Positions 8,416-17,583 of a stretch of DNA of 64,000 nt are shown piece by piece. The DNA is taken from the NCBI RefSeq assembly GCF_014647755.1, contig NZ_BMPU01000005.1, positions 124,001-188,000 on the forward strand, read 5' to 3'. The stretch is from Porphyromonas pasteri. Its GTDB lineage: Bacteria > Bacteroidota > Bacteroidia > Bacteroidales > Porphyromonadaceae. Each line of letters starts with the position of its first letter. The stretch's first letter is position 1. The notes below the pieces were generated by a model. That model was not told the origin of the DNA. It saw nothing but the letters and a program-made list of their open reading frames with translations, and searched no databases. Made by a program: the position numbers and the translations under genes.

Positions 8416-8530
8416 GATGTTTCTTCTTTGTGATTGGTAGCGATCTGCCTCTCTCCCGAGAGAGCGGAGAGCAGATACTTGATTGGCTTACCTCTCTGTT
8501 ACTGAAATAATCGTTGTGCTAACTTGCCGT

Positions 8531-8728
8531 TTAGCGGAGGCGGAGAAGTTCCTTGACTTCGCGTACGTCTACCTTGTCCACAGTGGTGAAGTAGGTGAGG
8601 TTACGCTTCTGCTTCTTCGTCTTCTTCGTGAGGATGTGACTCTTGAAGGCATGTTTGCGCTTGATCTTACCAGAGCCAGTGAGCGCGAAACGCTTCTTAG
8701 CGCTGGAGTTTGTCTTCAGCTTAGGCAT
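8531..8728 (-). CDS. rpmI: 50S ribosomal protein L35
   Basis: A 65-aa very basic protein starting [20 protein letters not shown], the standard L35 N-terminus, with [14 protein letters not shown] in the middle. The length is normal. It lies between infC (87 bases upstream) and rplT in the usual translation operon order and would be co-transcribed from the thrS promoter. Confidence 0.97.
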   Translation of the reverse strand: MPKLKTNSSAKKRFALTGSGKIKRKHAFKSHILTKKTKKQKRNLTYFTTVDKVDVREVKELLRLR

Positions 8729-8815
8729 TTTCTTTCTTGTTTATATAGTTATTTCATTGACCCAGCTCCACTGACGCAGCCTATGCGCGAGGTGCTGGGA
8801 TGGGGGATACGTTGA

Positions 8816-9403
8816 TTAGTCTTCGTCGGAGGCATCTTCCGAAGCCTCTTCCTTAGCGCCCTTCTTAGGGGCAGGAGCAGCCTTCTTGGGGGCAAGCATG
8901 ATGGTCATACGCTTCCCTTCGAGGACGGGCATACTCTCTACACGACCGTAGTCCTCGAGGTCATTAGCGAAGCGCAGGAGGAGCACTTCACCCTGATCCT
9001 TGAAGAGGATGGATCGACCACGGAAGAAGACGTAAGCCTTGACCTTCGAGCCTTCGCTGAGGAAGCCCTTAGCGTGCTTGAGCTTGAAGTTGTAGTCGTG
9101 GTCATCGGTCTGAGGTCCGAAGCGGATCTCCTTGACGACGACCTTGACGCTCTTAGCCTTCTGTTCCTTCTGCTTCTTCTTAAGCTGGAAGATGAACTTC
9201 TGGTAGTCGACGACGCGACATACTGGAGGATTGACATTGGGAGAGATCTCCACGAGGTCAAGCTCTTGGTCGTTAGCGATACGGAGAGCTTGCTGTATCG
9301 TATATACTCCCTGCTCTACATTGTCCCCGACGAGGCGCACTTCCTTTACGCGGATAGCCTCGTTGATGCGGTACTGGAACTTTTGTTTGTTGTCTACTGC
9401 CAT
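8816..9403 (-). CDS. infC: Translation initiation factor IF-3
   Basis: A 195-aa protein. IF-3 binds the 30S subunit and checks the initiator tRNA-start codon pairing. The N-domain shows [16 protein letters not shown] and [15 protein letters not shown]; the C-domain has [18 protein letters not shown] and [14 protein letters not shown] Lys/Ala/Pro then acidic tail (about residues 172-195) extends the usual end, as often in Bacteroidota. The start is a plain ATG rather than the rare ATT/ATC used by some infC genes. It begins 39 bases after thrS. Confidence 0.96.
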   Translation of the reverse strand: MAVDNKQKFQYRINEAIRVKEVRLVGDNVEQGVYTIQQALRIANDQELDLVEISPNVNPPVCRVVDYQKFIFQLKKKQKEQKAKSVKVVVKEIRFGPQTDDHDYNFKLKHAKGFLSEGSKVKAYVFFRGRSILFKDQGEVLLLRFANDLEDYGRVESMPVLEGKRMTIMLAPKKAAPAPKKGAKEEASEDASDED

Positions 9404-9442
9404 TCAGTATGTGTTGATTGTATGCTTAGCGAGTGAGGTGGA

Positions 9443-11413
9443 CTACTTAGCTTCGGCCTGCCAGGCGTTGAGCTGACGGTGTACCTCCTCGGCAATTTGC
9501 TCGGCAAAGGTAGCAATTTTCACTGAACCCTTATCACCCTCACCTTGCACGCGTACAGATACTTCGCCTTCCTGGGCTTCCTTTTCCCCGACGATAAGCA
9601 TGTAGGGGATACGCTTGAGCTCATTGTCACGGATCTTACGGCCGATCTTCTCGTTGCGGTCGTCGACCTGCGTACGGATATCCTGTGCGTTGAGCGTGGC
9701 GGCTACCTCGTGAGCATAGTCGTTGAACTTCTCACTGATAGGCAGCACGACGACCTGGTCAGGCGTGAGCCAGAGGGGGAAGTGCCCTGCGGTGTGCTCG
9801 ATGAGGACAGCGACGAAGCGCTCCATAGAGCCGAAGGGTGCACGGTGGATCATCACTGGGCGGTGCTTCTTGTTGTCGGCACCCGTGTACTCGAGGTCGA
9901 AGCGCTCAGGCAGGTTGTAGTCTACCTGGATCGTACCGAGCTGCCAGCGACGGCCGAGGGCGTCCTTGACCATGAAGTCCAGCTTAGGCCCGTAGAAGGC
10001 TGCTTCACCGTACTCGATCTTAGCGGGAAGACCCTTCTCAGCGCAAGCCTCGATGATAGCCTGCTCGGCGCGCTCCCAGTTCTCTTCACTACCGATGTAC
10101 TTCTCGCGGTTCACCTGATCGCGCAGGGAGATCTGAGCCTCGAAGTTCTCGAAGTTCAGCGCCTTGAAGATGATGAAGATGATATCCATCACCTTGCAGA
10201 ACTCCTCCTTGATCTGGTCGGGGCGGCAGAAGAGGTGTGCGTCGTCCTGCGTGAAGCCACGTACACGTGTCAGCCCGTGGAGCTCACCGCTCTGCTCGTA
10301 GCGATAGACCGTACCGAACTCCGCGAGACGCTGGGGAAGGTCACGATAGGAGTGAGGGCCGAGAGCCTTGAAGATCTCACAATGGTGAGGGCAGTTCATA
10401 GGCTTGAGCATGAACTCTTCACCCTCCTGAGGCGTAGTGATGGGGCGGAAGGAGTCCGCACCGTACTTAGCCCAGTGACCGGAGGTTACGTAGAGCTGCT
10501 TTGAGCCGATATGTGGGGAGATGACCTGCTGATAGCCGAACTGCTTCTGGATCTGCTTGAGGAAGTCCTCCAGACGCAGGCGGAGCTGCGTACCGCGAGG
10601 CAGCCACAGGGGCAGCCCTGAGCCGACGTTCTGCGAGAAGGCGAAGAGGCCGAGCTCCTTACCGATCTTACGGTGGTCGCGCTTCTTGGCTTCCTCCAGC
10701 ATCGTCAGGTACTCATCAAGCATCTTCTTCTTGGGGAAGGTGATCCCGTAGAGACGCGTGAGCTGCTTGCGCTTCTCGTCACCGCGCCAGTAGGCACCAG
10801 CTACACTCAGCAGCTTGATCGCCTTGATATAGCCCGTATTAGGCACGTGAGGGCCACGGCACAGGTCCGTGAAGTCGCCCTGCGAATAAGTCGTGATCGA
10901 CCCGTCGGGGAGGTCTGCGATGAGCTCCAGCTTGTACTCGTCACCCTTCTCTTCGAAGAACTTCGTCACCTCAGCCTTCGTGATATCGCGACGGATGATA
11001 GGCTCCTTGCGGGCAGCGAACTCCGCCATCTTAGCCTCTATGGCTGCGAGGTCGGCGTCGCGAAGCTGCACGCCTTCGCCCAGGTCAATATCGTAGTAGA
11101 AGCCATTCTCAATGGCAGGACCGATACCGAACTTCACACCAGGATAGAGCGCCTGAAGGGCCTCGGCCATGAGGTGCGCACTGGAGTGCCAGTAGGCGTA
11201 CTTCCCTTCGGGATCTTCCCACTTATAGAGCTTCAGCTCGGTGTCCTCCTTGAGGGGACGCATAAGGTCCCAGATCTGGCCATTGATACCAGCGGCCAGC
11301 ACATCCTGCTGCAGGCGGGGGCTGATGCTGCCAGCTATATCCCACGAGGTCGTACCCACAGGGTACTCACGCTGACTGCCGTCAGGGAACGTGACTTTTA
11401 TCATTGAGCTCAT
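9443..11413 (-). CDS. thrS: Threonyl-tRNA synthetase
   Basis: A 656-aa class II synthetase of normal length. The order is a TGS domain (residues 1-64), the editing domain with [11 protein letters not shown], the catalytic core with [12 protein letters not shown] (zinc Cys), [18 protein letters not shown] (motif 2) and late [11 protein letters not shown] (motif 3), and the C-terminal anticodon-binding domain. Two starts are possible, MSSMIKV (11413) or MIKV three codons later. It leads the thrS-infC-rpmI-rplT operon from a -7 box at 11446-11453, only 33 bases upstream, leaving a very short leader with no room for a T-box or operator hairpin. Confidence 0.97.
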   Translation of the reverse strand: MSSMIKVTFPDGSQREYPVGTTSWDIAGSISPRLQQDVLAAGINGQIWDLMRPLKEDTELKLYKWEDPEGKYAYWHSSAHLMAEALQALYPGVKFGIGPAIENGFYYDIDLGEGVQLRDADLAAIEAKMAEFAARKEPIIRRDITKAEVTKFFEEKGDEYKLELIADLPDGSITTYSQGDFTDLCRGPHVPNTGYIKAIKLLSVAGAYWRGDEKRKQLTRLYGITFPKKKMLDEYLTMLEEAKKRDHRKIGKELGLFAFSQNVGSGLPLWLPRGTQLRLRLEDFLKQIQKQFGYQQVISPHIGSKQLYVTSGHWAKYGADSFRPITTPQEGEEFMLKPMNCPHHCEIFKALGPHSYRDLPQRLAEFGTVYRYEQSGELHGLTRVRGFTQDDAHLFCRPDQIKEEFCKVMDIIFIIFKALNFENFEAQISLRDQVNREKYIGSEENWERAEQAIIEACAEKGLPAKIEYGEAAFYGPKLDFMVKDALGRRWQLGTIQVDYNLPERFDLEYTGADNKKHRPVMIHRAPFGSMERFVAVLIEHTAGHFPLWLTPDQVVVLPISEKFNDYAHEVAATLNAQDIRTQVDDRNEKIGRKIRDNELKRIPYMLIVGEKEAQEGEVSVRVQGEGDKGSVKIATFAEQIAEEVHRQLNAWQAEAK

Positions 11414-11445
11414 TCTTATACAGATTGATTACTTAGTTTGTCGTG

Positions 11446-11453
11446 CAAAGGTA
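11446..11453 (-). promoter_or_regulatory. -7 promoter box of the thrS operon
   Basis: TACCTTTG on the minus strand, 33 bases before the thrS start. Confidence 0.7.
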
Positions 11454-11540
11454 CGATAAATACGATAAATAAAGGGACTTATCCACGAGGAGCGCAAGGC
11501 ACGTCGCCTGTGCCCTCCGCACTCCGCCGACAAAAAGAAA

Positions 11541-11572
11541 GCGGGTATCGCTTCGAGAGAAGCAATACCCGC
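11541..11572 (-). terminator. Terminator of the first tRNA-Lys gene
   Basis: GCGGGTAT-C-GCTTC, loop GAGA, and its complement, followed on the minus strand by TTTCTTTTTG, immediately after the tRNA 3' end. Confidence 0.85.
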
Positions 11573-11577
11573 TTAGC

Positions 11578-11653
11578 TGGTGACCCCGGTGAGGCTCGAA
11601 CTCACGACCCAGTGATTAAGAGTCACTTGCTCTACCAACTGAGCTACAGAGTC
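11578..11653 (-). tRNA. tRNA-Lys (anticodon CTT), CCA encoded
   Basis: A 76-nt cloverleaf: acceptor GACTCTG/CGGGGTC with discriminator A and encoded CCA, D-arm GCTC..GAGC, anticodon loop CTCTTAA (CTT, reading AAG), T-arm GTGAG TTCGAGC CTCAC. Its own -7 box is at 11712-11719 and a terminator follows directly. The sequence is identical to the tRNA at 63213-63288. Confidence 0.97.
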
Positions 11654-11711
11654 ATTCCGATCTCGGCCGTTTTTCCTCGCCTTGGTGAGCGACGACTTTT
11701 GATTTCGGCTA

Positions 11712-11719
11712 CAAAGGTA
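11712..11719 (-). promoter_or_regulatory. -7 promoter box of the first tRNA-Lys
   Basis: TACCTTTG on the minus strand, 59 bases before the mature tRNA 5' end. Confidence 0.65.
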
Positions 11720-11791
11720 AGGCAAACTTTTTATTTGTGCAAATACCCCACCCCATACGCTTGCGACAAAGAGCCTCATAATACGAGGGGA

Positions 11792-11824
11792 CTCCCCCGC
11801 CTTAGGCTGAGCTAAGGCGGGGGA
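11792..11824 (-). terminator. Terminator after the HU-like gene
   Basis: CTCCCCCGCCTTAG pairs with CTAAGGCGGGGGAG, about 38 bases beyond the stop of the HU-like gene. Confidence 0.75.
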
Positions 11825-11861
11825 GCCCGTGAGAGGAGCGGCTAAGCGCTGAAGGCGGAGG

Positions 11862-12383
11862 CTAGATACCTACATGACCACCCGAAGCACCGGGATCGCC
11901 TGCGCCAGGAGTCCCCTCGGCAGGGTGGCCGCCTTCCTTCGGCTGCGCGCCCTTATCCTTCTTCCCCTTGGCCTTCTTCTCCAGCGCGATGCGCTCCAGG
12001 GCGACGTCATCCAGACGGAAGAATTGGCGGTTAGGACGAAGGCGGACACGCACTCCCTTGATATGCGTCATCGCACTGAACTCCTCACCCTTGGCTACGG
12101 CCTTACTGTGAAGCGTGGGTGAGAGACTCCCCAGACGCCCGAAGTTCACGGACTCCCCGCCTGCGACGAGACTGCGCGCCGTGTCAGCTGCGAGGTTGAG
12201 GATAGCAGCGACCTCCATATAGTTGAAGGTCGTGTGCCCTGCCACCATATCGCAGAAGCGCATGAAGGAGACGTGCCCTCGAGCGCGGGCGGTAGCGACG
12301 GTGACGGTCTTGCCGGCGAACTTGCCGATCTTCATCTCGACATCACGGAGCATGTAGCCGAGAGCTTGCTTTGTGGTTCCCAT
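11862..12383 (-). CDS. HU-like DNA-binding protein with extended tail
   Basis: A 173-aa protein. Residues 1-125 resemble the Bacteroidales histone-like HU relatives that are longer than classical 90-aa HU: a helical N-terminus with KTVTVATARARGHVSF, MEVAAILNLAADTARSLVAGG and a beta-arm region GVRVRLRPNRQFFRL. Residues 130-173 form a Lys-rich then Gly/Pro-rich low-complexity tail (KKAKGKKDKG, then GAGDPGASGG). It probably binds DNA non-specifically as a nucleoid protein. It is monocistronic with a -7 box at 12446-12453. R1 array C lies 260 bases upstream, but nothing here shows that the two interact. Confidence 0.8.
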   Translation of the reverse strand: MGTTKQALGYMLRDVEMKIGKFAGKTVTVATARARGHVSFMRFCDMVAGHTTFNYMEVAAILNLAADTARSLVAGGESVNFGRLGSLSPTLHSKAVAKGEEFSAMTHIKGVRVRLRPNRQFFRLDDVALERIALEKKAKGKKDKGAQPKEGGHPAEGTPGAGDPGASGGHVGI

Positions 12384-12445
12384 AATGGATACGAATAAAA
12401 GTGAATAAAACTTACTTGTGCCCTCCTATCTCTTGGAGGACACTG

Positions 12446-12453
12446 CAAAGGTA
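12446..12453 (-). promoter_or_regulatory. -7 promoter box of the HU-like gene
   Basis: TACCTTTG on the minus strand, 63 bases before the start at 12383. Confidence 0.65.
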
Positions 12454-12621
12454 GAGCGTCCAGCTACGGCGGAGCAGCCATCTTCGTCCACTTTCGTTCA
12501 CTTGCCTCGCTCTTGGCTTCACTTCGCTCCTTATACCCGCACTTCTCGCTCCTCACAGTGAAGGAAGGCAAAGTCTCTGCTTCCGTCAAGGTCTCAGAGA
12601 AAAGGACAACCAAGGAAGCGA

Positions 12622-12766
12622 GTGCAGGAGGTGTGAAAAAGCGACCAGTACTGGTCGCTGAGTGAAGCAGTACTGGTGACCTATAGCGACCACTACTGGT
12701 CGGAGACGTGAGCAGTACTGGTCAGAGCGCAAACCAGTACTGGTCACTTTTCACCCCTCGCAAACC
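12622..12766. repeat. R1 palindrome array, locus C (5 units)
   Basis: Units start at 12644 (ACCAGTACTGGT), 12666 (AGCAGTACTGGT), 12689 (ACCACTACTGGT), 12711 (AGCAGTACTGGT) and 12733 (ACCAGTACTGGT); spacings are 22, 23, 22, 22. Flanks are inverted: GGAGGTGTGAAAAA on the left, TTTTCACCCCTC on the right. It lies between the divergent HU-like gene and the efflux operon. Confidence 0.9.
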
Positions 12767-13006
12767 CGCGTACAGAAAGGCCCTACGAGGGAACATTTCC
12801 CCTTCGGGAGACGGGGCGCAAAAGAAATTTGGCGGGGAGAATAAACCTTCGCGGGGAGAGGACTCTATTATAGCGAAGCAAAGCTCCTATATATAATAGG
12901 CACGCGCGAGGGAGAGGGCAAGCGCCCCGTCCCCCAGCCCATCCGAAGCGAGGCACATAGCCCAGGGAAAAGTCAGACGGCTGACACTGCGAGCTGAGAT
13001 TTGGAG

Positions 13007-13014
13007 TACCTTTG
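13007..13014 (+). promoter_or_regulatory. -7 promoter box of the RND efflux operon
   Basis: TACCTTTG, 135 bases before the adaptor start at 13149. The predicted transcript start lies downstream of the in-frame ATG at 13014, arguing against that longer start. Confidence 0.65.
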
Positions 13015-13148
13015 TGCAGAATTCTACCCGCCCCACTTGCTCCGCACCTCCTGCGGTGACGAAGTGGCGGGAAGTCCCCTTCTACAGCCCCCACCTGCGG
13101 GGCACTCTTCATCAAAAGACAAACCAACAATACAACCCCACAAGAATT

Positions 13149-14345
13149 ATGACGCATCAACGCCTTACCGTCTCGTGCCTTAGCCTCCTGCTCCTCACCG
13201 CAGGGATCACGCTCCTGCCCGCCTGCTCCAGCCAGCAGGCCCAGCAGGGACAAGCCCAAGGCCCTCAAGAACTCCCCGTACGCACCCTCTCCGCAGGCGA
13301 CTTCTCCGCCTACAATAGCTATCCCGCCGTCATCCGAGGCGAGGACGATGCGGAGATTCGCCCCAAGGTATCGGGCTTCATCACCAAGGTCTACGTCACC
13401 GAAGGTCAGAGAGTGAAGGCAGGTCAGCCCCTCTTCCACCTCGACGATGTCACCTATCGCGCTGCCGTCTCGCAGGCTACCGCCAGCCTCTCCGCCGCAC
13501 AGGCTTCGCTCGCCACGGCACAGCTCAACCAGCGCAATAGCCAGGACCTCTTAGCCAAGAACATCATCAGCCAGAGCAACTACGAAGAGGTCTCCAACGC
13601 ACTGAAGAGCGCTGAGGCCAATGTCGCCGTCGCCAAGGCTGCCCTCGTCTCAGCACGCGAGAACCTCTCCTACTGCACCGTCACCAGCCCCGTCTCGGGC
13701 GTCGTCGGCTCCATCAACTACCGCGTGGGGAATCTCGTCAGCCCTCAGAGTGCTTCGCCCCTGACGCAGGTATCGAATACGCGCAAGGCCTACGTCTACT
13801 TCTCCGTCTCCGAGCGTGAGATGCAGACCCTCGCAGGGGATGGCACGACAGCCAAGAGCCTTCCCAAGGTGCGCCTGCGCCTCTCCGACGGCAGCGAATA
13901 CCCCGAAGAGGGGACGATCCAGGGTGTCAGCGGCGTCGTCGACAAGACCACGGGCGCTATCACGCTGCGTGTCGACTTCCCCAACGCTGAGGGCAAGCTC
14001 CGTAGCGGCTCGGTAGGTACGGTCCTCGTCCCCACCCAGACGGCAGGGGCTATCCTCGTACCCCAGAGCGCGACGGTCGAGCTGCTCCACAAGAAGTTCG
14101 TCTACACCGTCGACAAGGACGGCAAGCTGACCTTCACCGAGATCACCGTCAGCCCCGTCGATGATGGGCAGAGCTACACCGTCACCAGCGGCCTCAAGGC
14201 TGGCGACCGCATCCTCGTCGCCGGCACCACGGGCGTCAAGGAGGGCGAGGTCATCAAGCCCCTCACCGAAGAAGCCTATGCCAAGCAGCAGGAGGCTATA
14301 CGCCAGCAGATGATGGGCAAGGGCGGTGCTGCTGAGAAGCACTAA
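13149..14345 (+). CDS. RND efflux periplasmic adaptor lipoprotein (AcrA/MexA type)
   Basis: A 398-aa membrane-fusion protein. The N-terminus MTHQRLTVSCLSLLLLTAGI ends in lipobox LLPAC, so it is anchored by a lipid. The order is a lipoyl half-motif (IRPKVSGFITKVYVTEGQRV), an alpha-hairpin rich in Ala/Gln (about residues 100-170), the second lipoyl half (CTVTSPVSGVVGSINY), then beta-barrel and membrane-proximal domains. It links the inner-membrane pump to the TolC-type channel encoded just downstream. The start at 13149 is chosen because it gives a proper signal peptide and follows the predicted transcript start. It leads an operon of adaptor, pump, channel and lpxA-like genes. Confidence 0.92.
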   Translation: MTHQRLTVSCLSLLLLTAGITLLPACSSQQAQQGQAQGPQELPVRTLSAGDFSAYNSYPAVIRGEDDAEIRPKVSGFITKVYVTEGQRVKAGQPLFHLDDVTYRAAVSQATASLSAAQASLATAQLNQRNSQDLLAKNIISQSNYEEVSNALKSAEANVAVAKAALVSARENLSYCTVTSPVSGVVGSINYRVGNLVSPQSASPLTQVSNTRKAYVYFSVSEREMQTLAGDGTTAKSLPKVRLRLSDGSEYPEEGTIQGVSGVVDKTTGAITLRVDFPNAEGKLRSGSVGTVLVPTQTAGAILVPQSATVELLHKKFVYTVDKDGKLTFTEITVSPVDDGQSYTVTSGLKAGDRILVAGTTGVKEGEVIKPLTEEAYAKQQEAIRQQMMGKGGAAEKH

Positions 14346-14379
14346 GCCCCCACCGCCTTAACCGGAAGCATATAGAGCA

Positions 14380-17300
14380 ATGAATTTCGATAGATTTATT
14401 ACCCGCCCCGTGCTCTCGACGGTGATCTCCATCATCATCGTCATCCTCGGGGTCATCGGGCTCATACAGCTGCCTATCGAGCAGTACCCCAACCTCGCAC
14501 CGCCCACCGTACAGGTCTCCACAGCCTACGCAGGTGCGGACGCCCAGACGGTGCTCAACTCCGTCATCATCCCCCTCGAAGAGCAGATCAACGGGGTCGA
14601 AGGCATGACCTACATGACCTCTACCGCCACGAACTCGGGCGGCGCCTCCATCACCGTCTACTTCAAGGAAGGTACCGACCCCGACATGGCAGCGGTGAAC
14701 GTGCAGAACCGCGTACAGCAGGCTCAGGCCCTCCTCCCCGCTGACGTCGTGCGCGTCGGGGTGACGACGCAGAAGCGCCAGTCAAGCATGCTCCTCGTCT
14801 ACTCGCTGACGAGCGAAGACGGGCGCTACGATGCGCAGTTCCTCGCGAACTACGCCGACATCAACATCCTGCCCGCGCTGAAGCGTGTGCCTGGTGTCGG
14901 CTCGGCAAATACCTTCAGCCAAGGCACCTACGCCATGCGCCTCTGGCTCGACCCCGACAAGATGCGCGCCTATTCCCTCGTCCCCAGCGACGTCTCAGGC
15001 GTCCTCTCGGCACAGAACTTCGAGGCTGCCCCAGGGAGCCTCGGCGAATCAGGTGACCGCACCTATGAGTATTCGCTCCGCTACAAGGGCCGTCTGAAGA
15101 GCATCCCCGAGTACGAGAACATCATCATCAAGTCCGACGACGCGGGCAACATCATCCGCCTCAAGGATGTGGCGAAAATCGAGCTGGGCTCCCTCAGCTA
15201 CAGCATCAACTCCCTCTCCGATGGCAACCCCGCTGTCACGGGGATGGTCTCGCAGATCGCAGGCTCCAACGCTAACGACATCGTCACCGCCATCAAGGCC
15301 GAGATCCAGGAGCTGGAGAAGGACTTCCCTCCCGGCATGAAGATGACCTACGTCCTCGACGTCACGGACTTCCTCTACGCCTCCATCTGGCATGTCATCC
15401 AGACGCTCCTCGAGGCCTTCCTACTCGTCTTCATCGTCGTATATATCTTCCTGCAGGACTTCCGAAGCACGCTCATCCCCGCCATCGCGGTACCCGTGTC
15501 GCTCGTCGGTACGTTCTTCTTCCTGCAGATCTTCGGCTTCTCGCTGAACCTCCTCACGCTCTCGGCACTGGTGCTCGCCATCGCTATCGTCGTGGATGAC
15601 GCCATCGTCGTCGTCGAGGCCGTACACGCCAAGCTGGACGAGGGCTACGACTCCGCCCGCACAGCCAGCATGGACGCCATGCATGAGATCTCGGGCGCTA
15701 TCATCTCCATCACGCTCGTCATGGCTGCGGTCTTCGTGCCCGTGTCGTTCATCTCGGGGATCAGCGGTACGTTCTACCGTGAGTTCGGGGTCACGATGGC
15801 CGTCTCTATCATCATCTCTGCCGTCAACGCTCTGACGCTTAGCCCCACGCTCTGCGCCCTCCTGCTCAAGCCCCACAAGGGTCACGAGGGGAAGAAGCTC
15901 AGCTTCATCGACCGCTTCCATCTGGCCTTCAACGCTGTGTATGAGAATCGCGTCCTGCGCCCCTACCGCAAGGGGGTCGAGTTCTTCGTGCGCCATCGCG
16001 TCACCTCGGGCATCATCGTGCTGGTAAGTATCGTCATCATGGTCGTCCTGATGAAGTTCACCAGTAGCGAGCTCGTGCCCCAGGAAGATACGGGTACGGT
16101 GATGGTCACCGTCGCCACACCTCCAGGTACCAGCCGCGAGAAGACGGAGAAGGTGCTCAAGGACGTCGCCGACGTCGCGAAGGCACAGGACGGCGTGGAG
16201 CAGGTCATGAGCATCTCGGGCTTCAGCCTCATAGGTGGCTCGGGCTCGAACTATGCCTCGATGTTCGTCCGCATGAAGCCCTTCGGTGAGCGTAAGACGA
16301 CGACGAGTGAGATCGCAGGCAAGCTCTTCGCCTATGGCGCTACCATCAAGGATGCCTCCGTGCTGGCGATGACCCCACCGATGGTCCCGGGCTATGGTAT
16401 GGCCTCGGGCGTGTCGCTGACGATGCTCGACAAGACGGGTGGCGAGCTGGATAAGTTCTTCGCCGAGACGCAGAAGTTCCTCGCCGCACTCAATGCACGC
16501 CCCGAGGTAGCCTATGCGATGACGCAGTACAACCCCAGCTTCCCCCAGTACGTCATCGACGTCGACGTAGCCGCCACGATGCGTGCCGGCACGACACCGC
16601 AGACCGTCCTCTCCACCCTGCAGGGTTACTTCGGGGGGATGTACGTGGCGAACTTCAACAGCTACGGTAAGCTCTACCGCGTACTCCTGCAGTCCGCCCC
16701 CGAGCAGCGCCTCGACATCAACGCCCTGAGCAATATCTATGTGCGTACCGGCACGGGTGAGATGGCGCCTATCACCTCCTTCATCACCACGGAGAAGGTC
16801 TACGCCCCTGCGAGCGTGAACCGCTTCAACCTCTACACCTCTATCGACGTGATGGCCTCCCCCGCCCCAGGCTATGCCACAGGGGACGTGCTGAAGGCCG
16901 TCTCCGAGGTCGCCAGCTCGACGCTCTCGGCAGGCTACGGCTACGACTACTCGGGTCTGACGCGTGAGGAGCAGGGCTCGTCGGATACGACAGCGCTCAT
17001 CTTCGGCCTCTGTCTGCTCTTCGTCTACCTCATCCTGAGTGCACAGTACGAGAGCTACCTCCTGCCCTTCTCGGTCATCCTCTCCATCCCCTTCGGGCTA
17101 GCGGGTGCCTTCATCTTCTCGAATATCTTCGGGCACACGAACAATATCTACATGCAGATCGCTCTGATTATGCTCATCGGTCTCTTGGCGAAGAACGCCA
17201 TCCTCATCGTAGAATTTGCTCTGGACCGCCGCCGCACAGGTATGGCGATCACGTGGAGTGCGATCCTTGGGGCGGTGGCTCGTCTGCGCCCGATCTTGAT

Positions 17301-17583
17301 GACCTCGCTTGCGATGATCGTGGGGCTCCTCCCGCTGATGTTCGCCAGTGGTGTCGGGGCTAACGGGAACTCCACGCTCGGTGCCAGCACCGTCGGTGGG
17401 ATGCTCATCGGGATGATCCTGCAGATCTTCATCGTCCCCGCCCTCTTCGTCGTCTTCCAGAGCCTGCAGGAGCGCTTCAAGCCCCTACGCTTCGACGACA
17501 TCATCACCTCGAAGCCCTCGGGTGAGATCCTTCAGTTCTCCAACACCTCCAAGACCGAATCACAAGATGACGCTCAAGCATAG
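14380..17583 (+). CDS. RND efflux pump, HAE1/AcrB family
   Basis: A 1067-aa inner-membrane proton-driven drug exporter of full family length. It starts MNFDRFITRPVLSTVISI (TM1) and has two large periplasmic loops and 12 membrane segments. The proton-relay Asp pair is present in TM4 (AIAIVVDDAIVVVE), with the partner Lys in TM10 (GLLAKNAILIVEFALD). FGVTMAVSIIISAVNALTLSPT marks TM6. The terminal 40 residues are a hydrophilic tail that overlaps the start of the channel gene by 17 bases. Drug range cannot be read from the sequence; multidrug export is the family role. Confidence 0.95.
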   Translation: MNFDRFITRPVLSTVISIIIVILGVIGLIQLPIEQYPNLAPPTVQVSTAYAGADAQTVLNSVIIPLEEQINGVEGMTYMTSTATNSGGASITVYFKEGTDPDMAAVNVQNRVQQAQALLPADVVRVGVTTQKRQSSMLLVYSLTSEDGRYDAQFLANYADINILPALKRVPGVGSANTFSQGTYAMRLWLDPDKMRAYSLVPSDVSGVLSAQNFEAAPGSLGESGDRTYEYSLRYKGRLKSIPEYENIIIKSDDAGNIIRLKDVAKIELGSLSYSINSLSDGNPAVTGMVSQIAGSNANDIVTAIKAEIQELEKDFPPGMKMTYVLDVTDFLYASIWHVIQTLLEAFLLVFIVVYIFLQDFRSTLIPAIAVPVSLVGTFFFLQIFGFSLNLLTLSALVLAIAIVVDDAIVVVEAVHAKLDEGYDSARTASMDAMHEISGAIISITLVMAAVFVPVSFISGISGTFYREFGVTMAVSIIISAVNALTLSPTLCALLLKPHKGHEGKKLSFIDRFHLAFNAVYENRVLRPYRKGVEFFVRHRVTSGIIVLVSIVIMVVLMKFTSSELVPQEDTGTVMVTVATPPGTSREKTEKVLKDVADVAKAQDGVEQVMSISGFSLIGGSGSNYASMFVRMKPFGERKTTTSEIAGKLFAYGATIKDASVLAMTPPMVPGYGMASGVSLTMLDKTGGELDKFFAETQKFLAALNARPEVAYAMTQYNPSFPQYVIDVDVAATMRAGTTPQTVLSTLQGYFGGMYVANFNSYGKLYRVLLQSAPEQRLDINALSNIYVRTGTGEMAPITSFITTEKVYAPASVNRFNLYTSIDVMASPAPGYATGDVLKAVSEVASSTLSAGYGYDYSGLTREEQGSSDTTALIFGLCLLFVYLILSAQYESYLLPFSVILSIPFGLAGAFIFSNIFGHTNNIYMQIALIMLIGLLAKNAILIVEFALDRRRTGMAITWSAILGAVARLRPILMTSLAMIVGLLPLMFASGVGANGNSTLGASTVGGMLIGMILQIFIVPALFVVFQSLQERFKPLRFDDIITSKPSGEILQFSNTSKTESQDDAQA

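Noticed and set aside
11446-11453. T-box or attenuator leader for thrS
   Set aside because: Only 33 bases separate the -7 box from the start codon, leaving no room for such a leader.
13014-13148. Upstream extension of the RND adaptor to the ATG at 13014
   Set aside because: The extension overlaps the promoter box and would bury the lipoprotein signal peptide 45 residues inside.
12783-13439. 218-codon minus-strand frame
   Set aside because: It overlaps the efflux adaptor start and its promoter on the opposite strand and has no domain.
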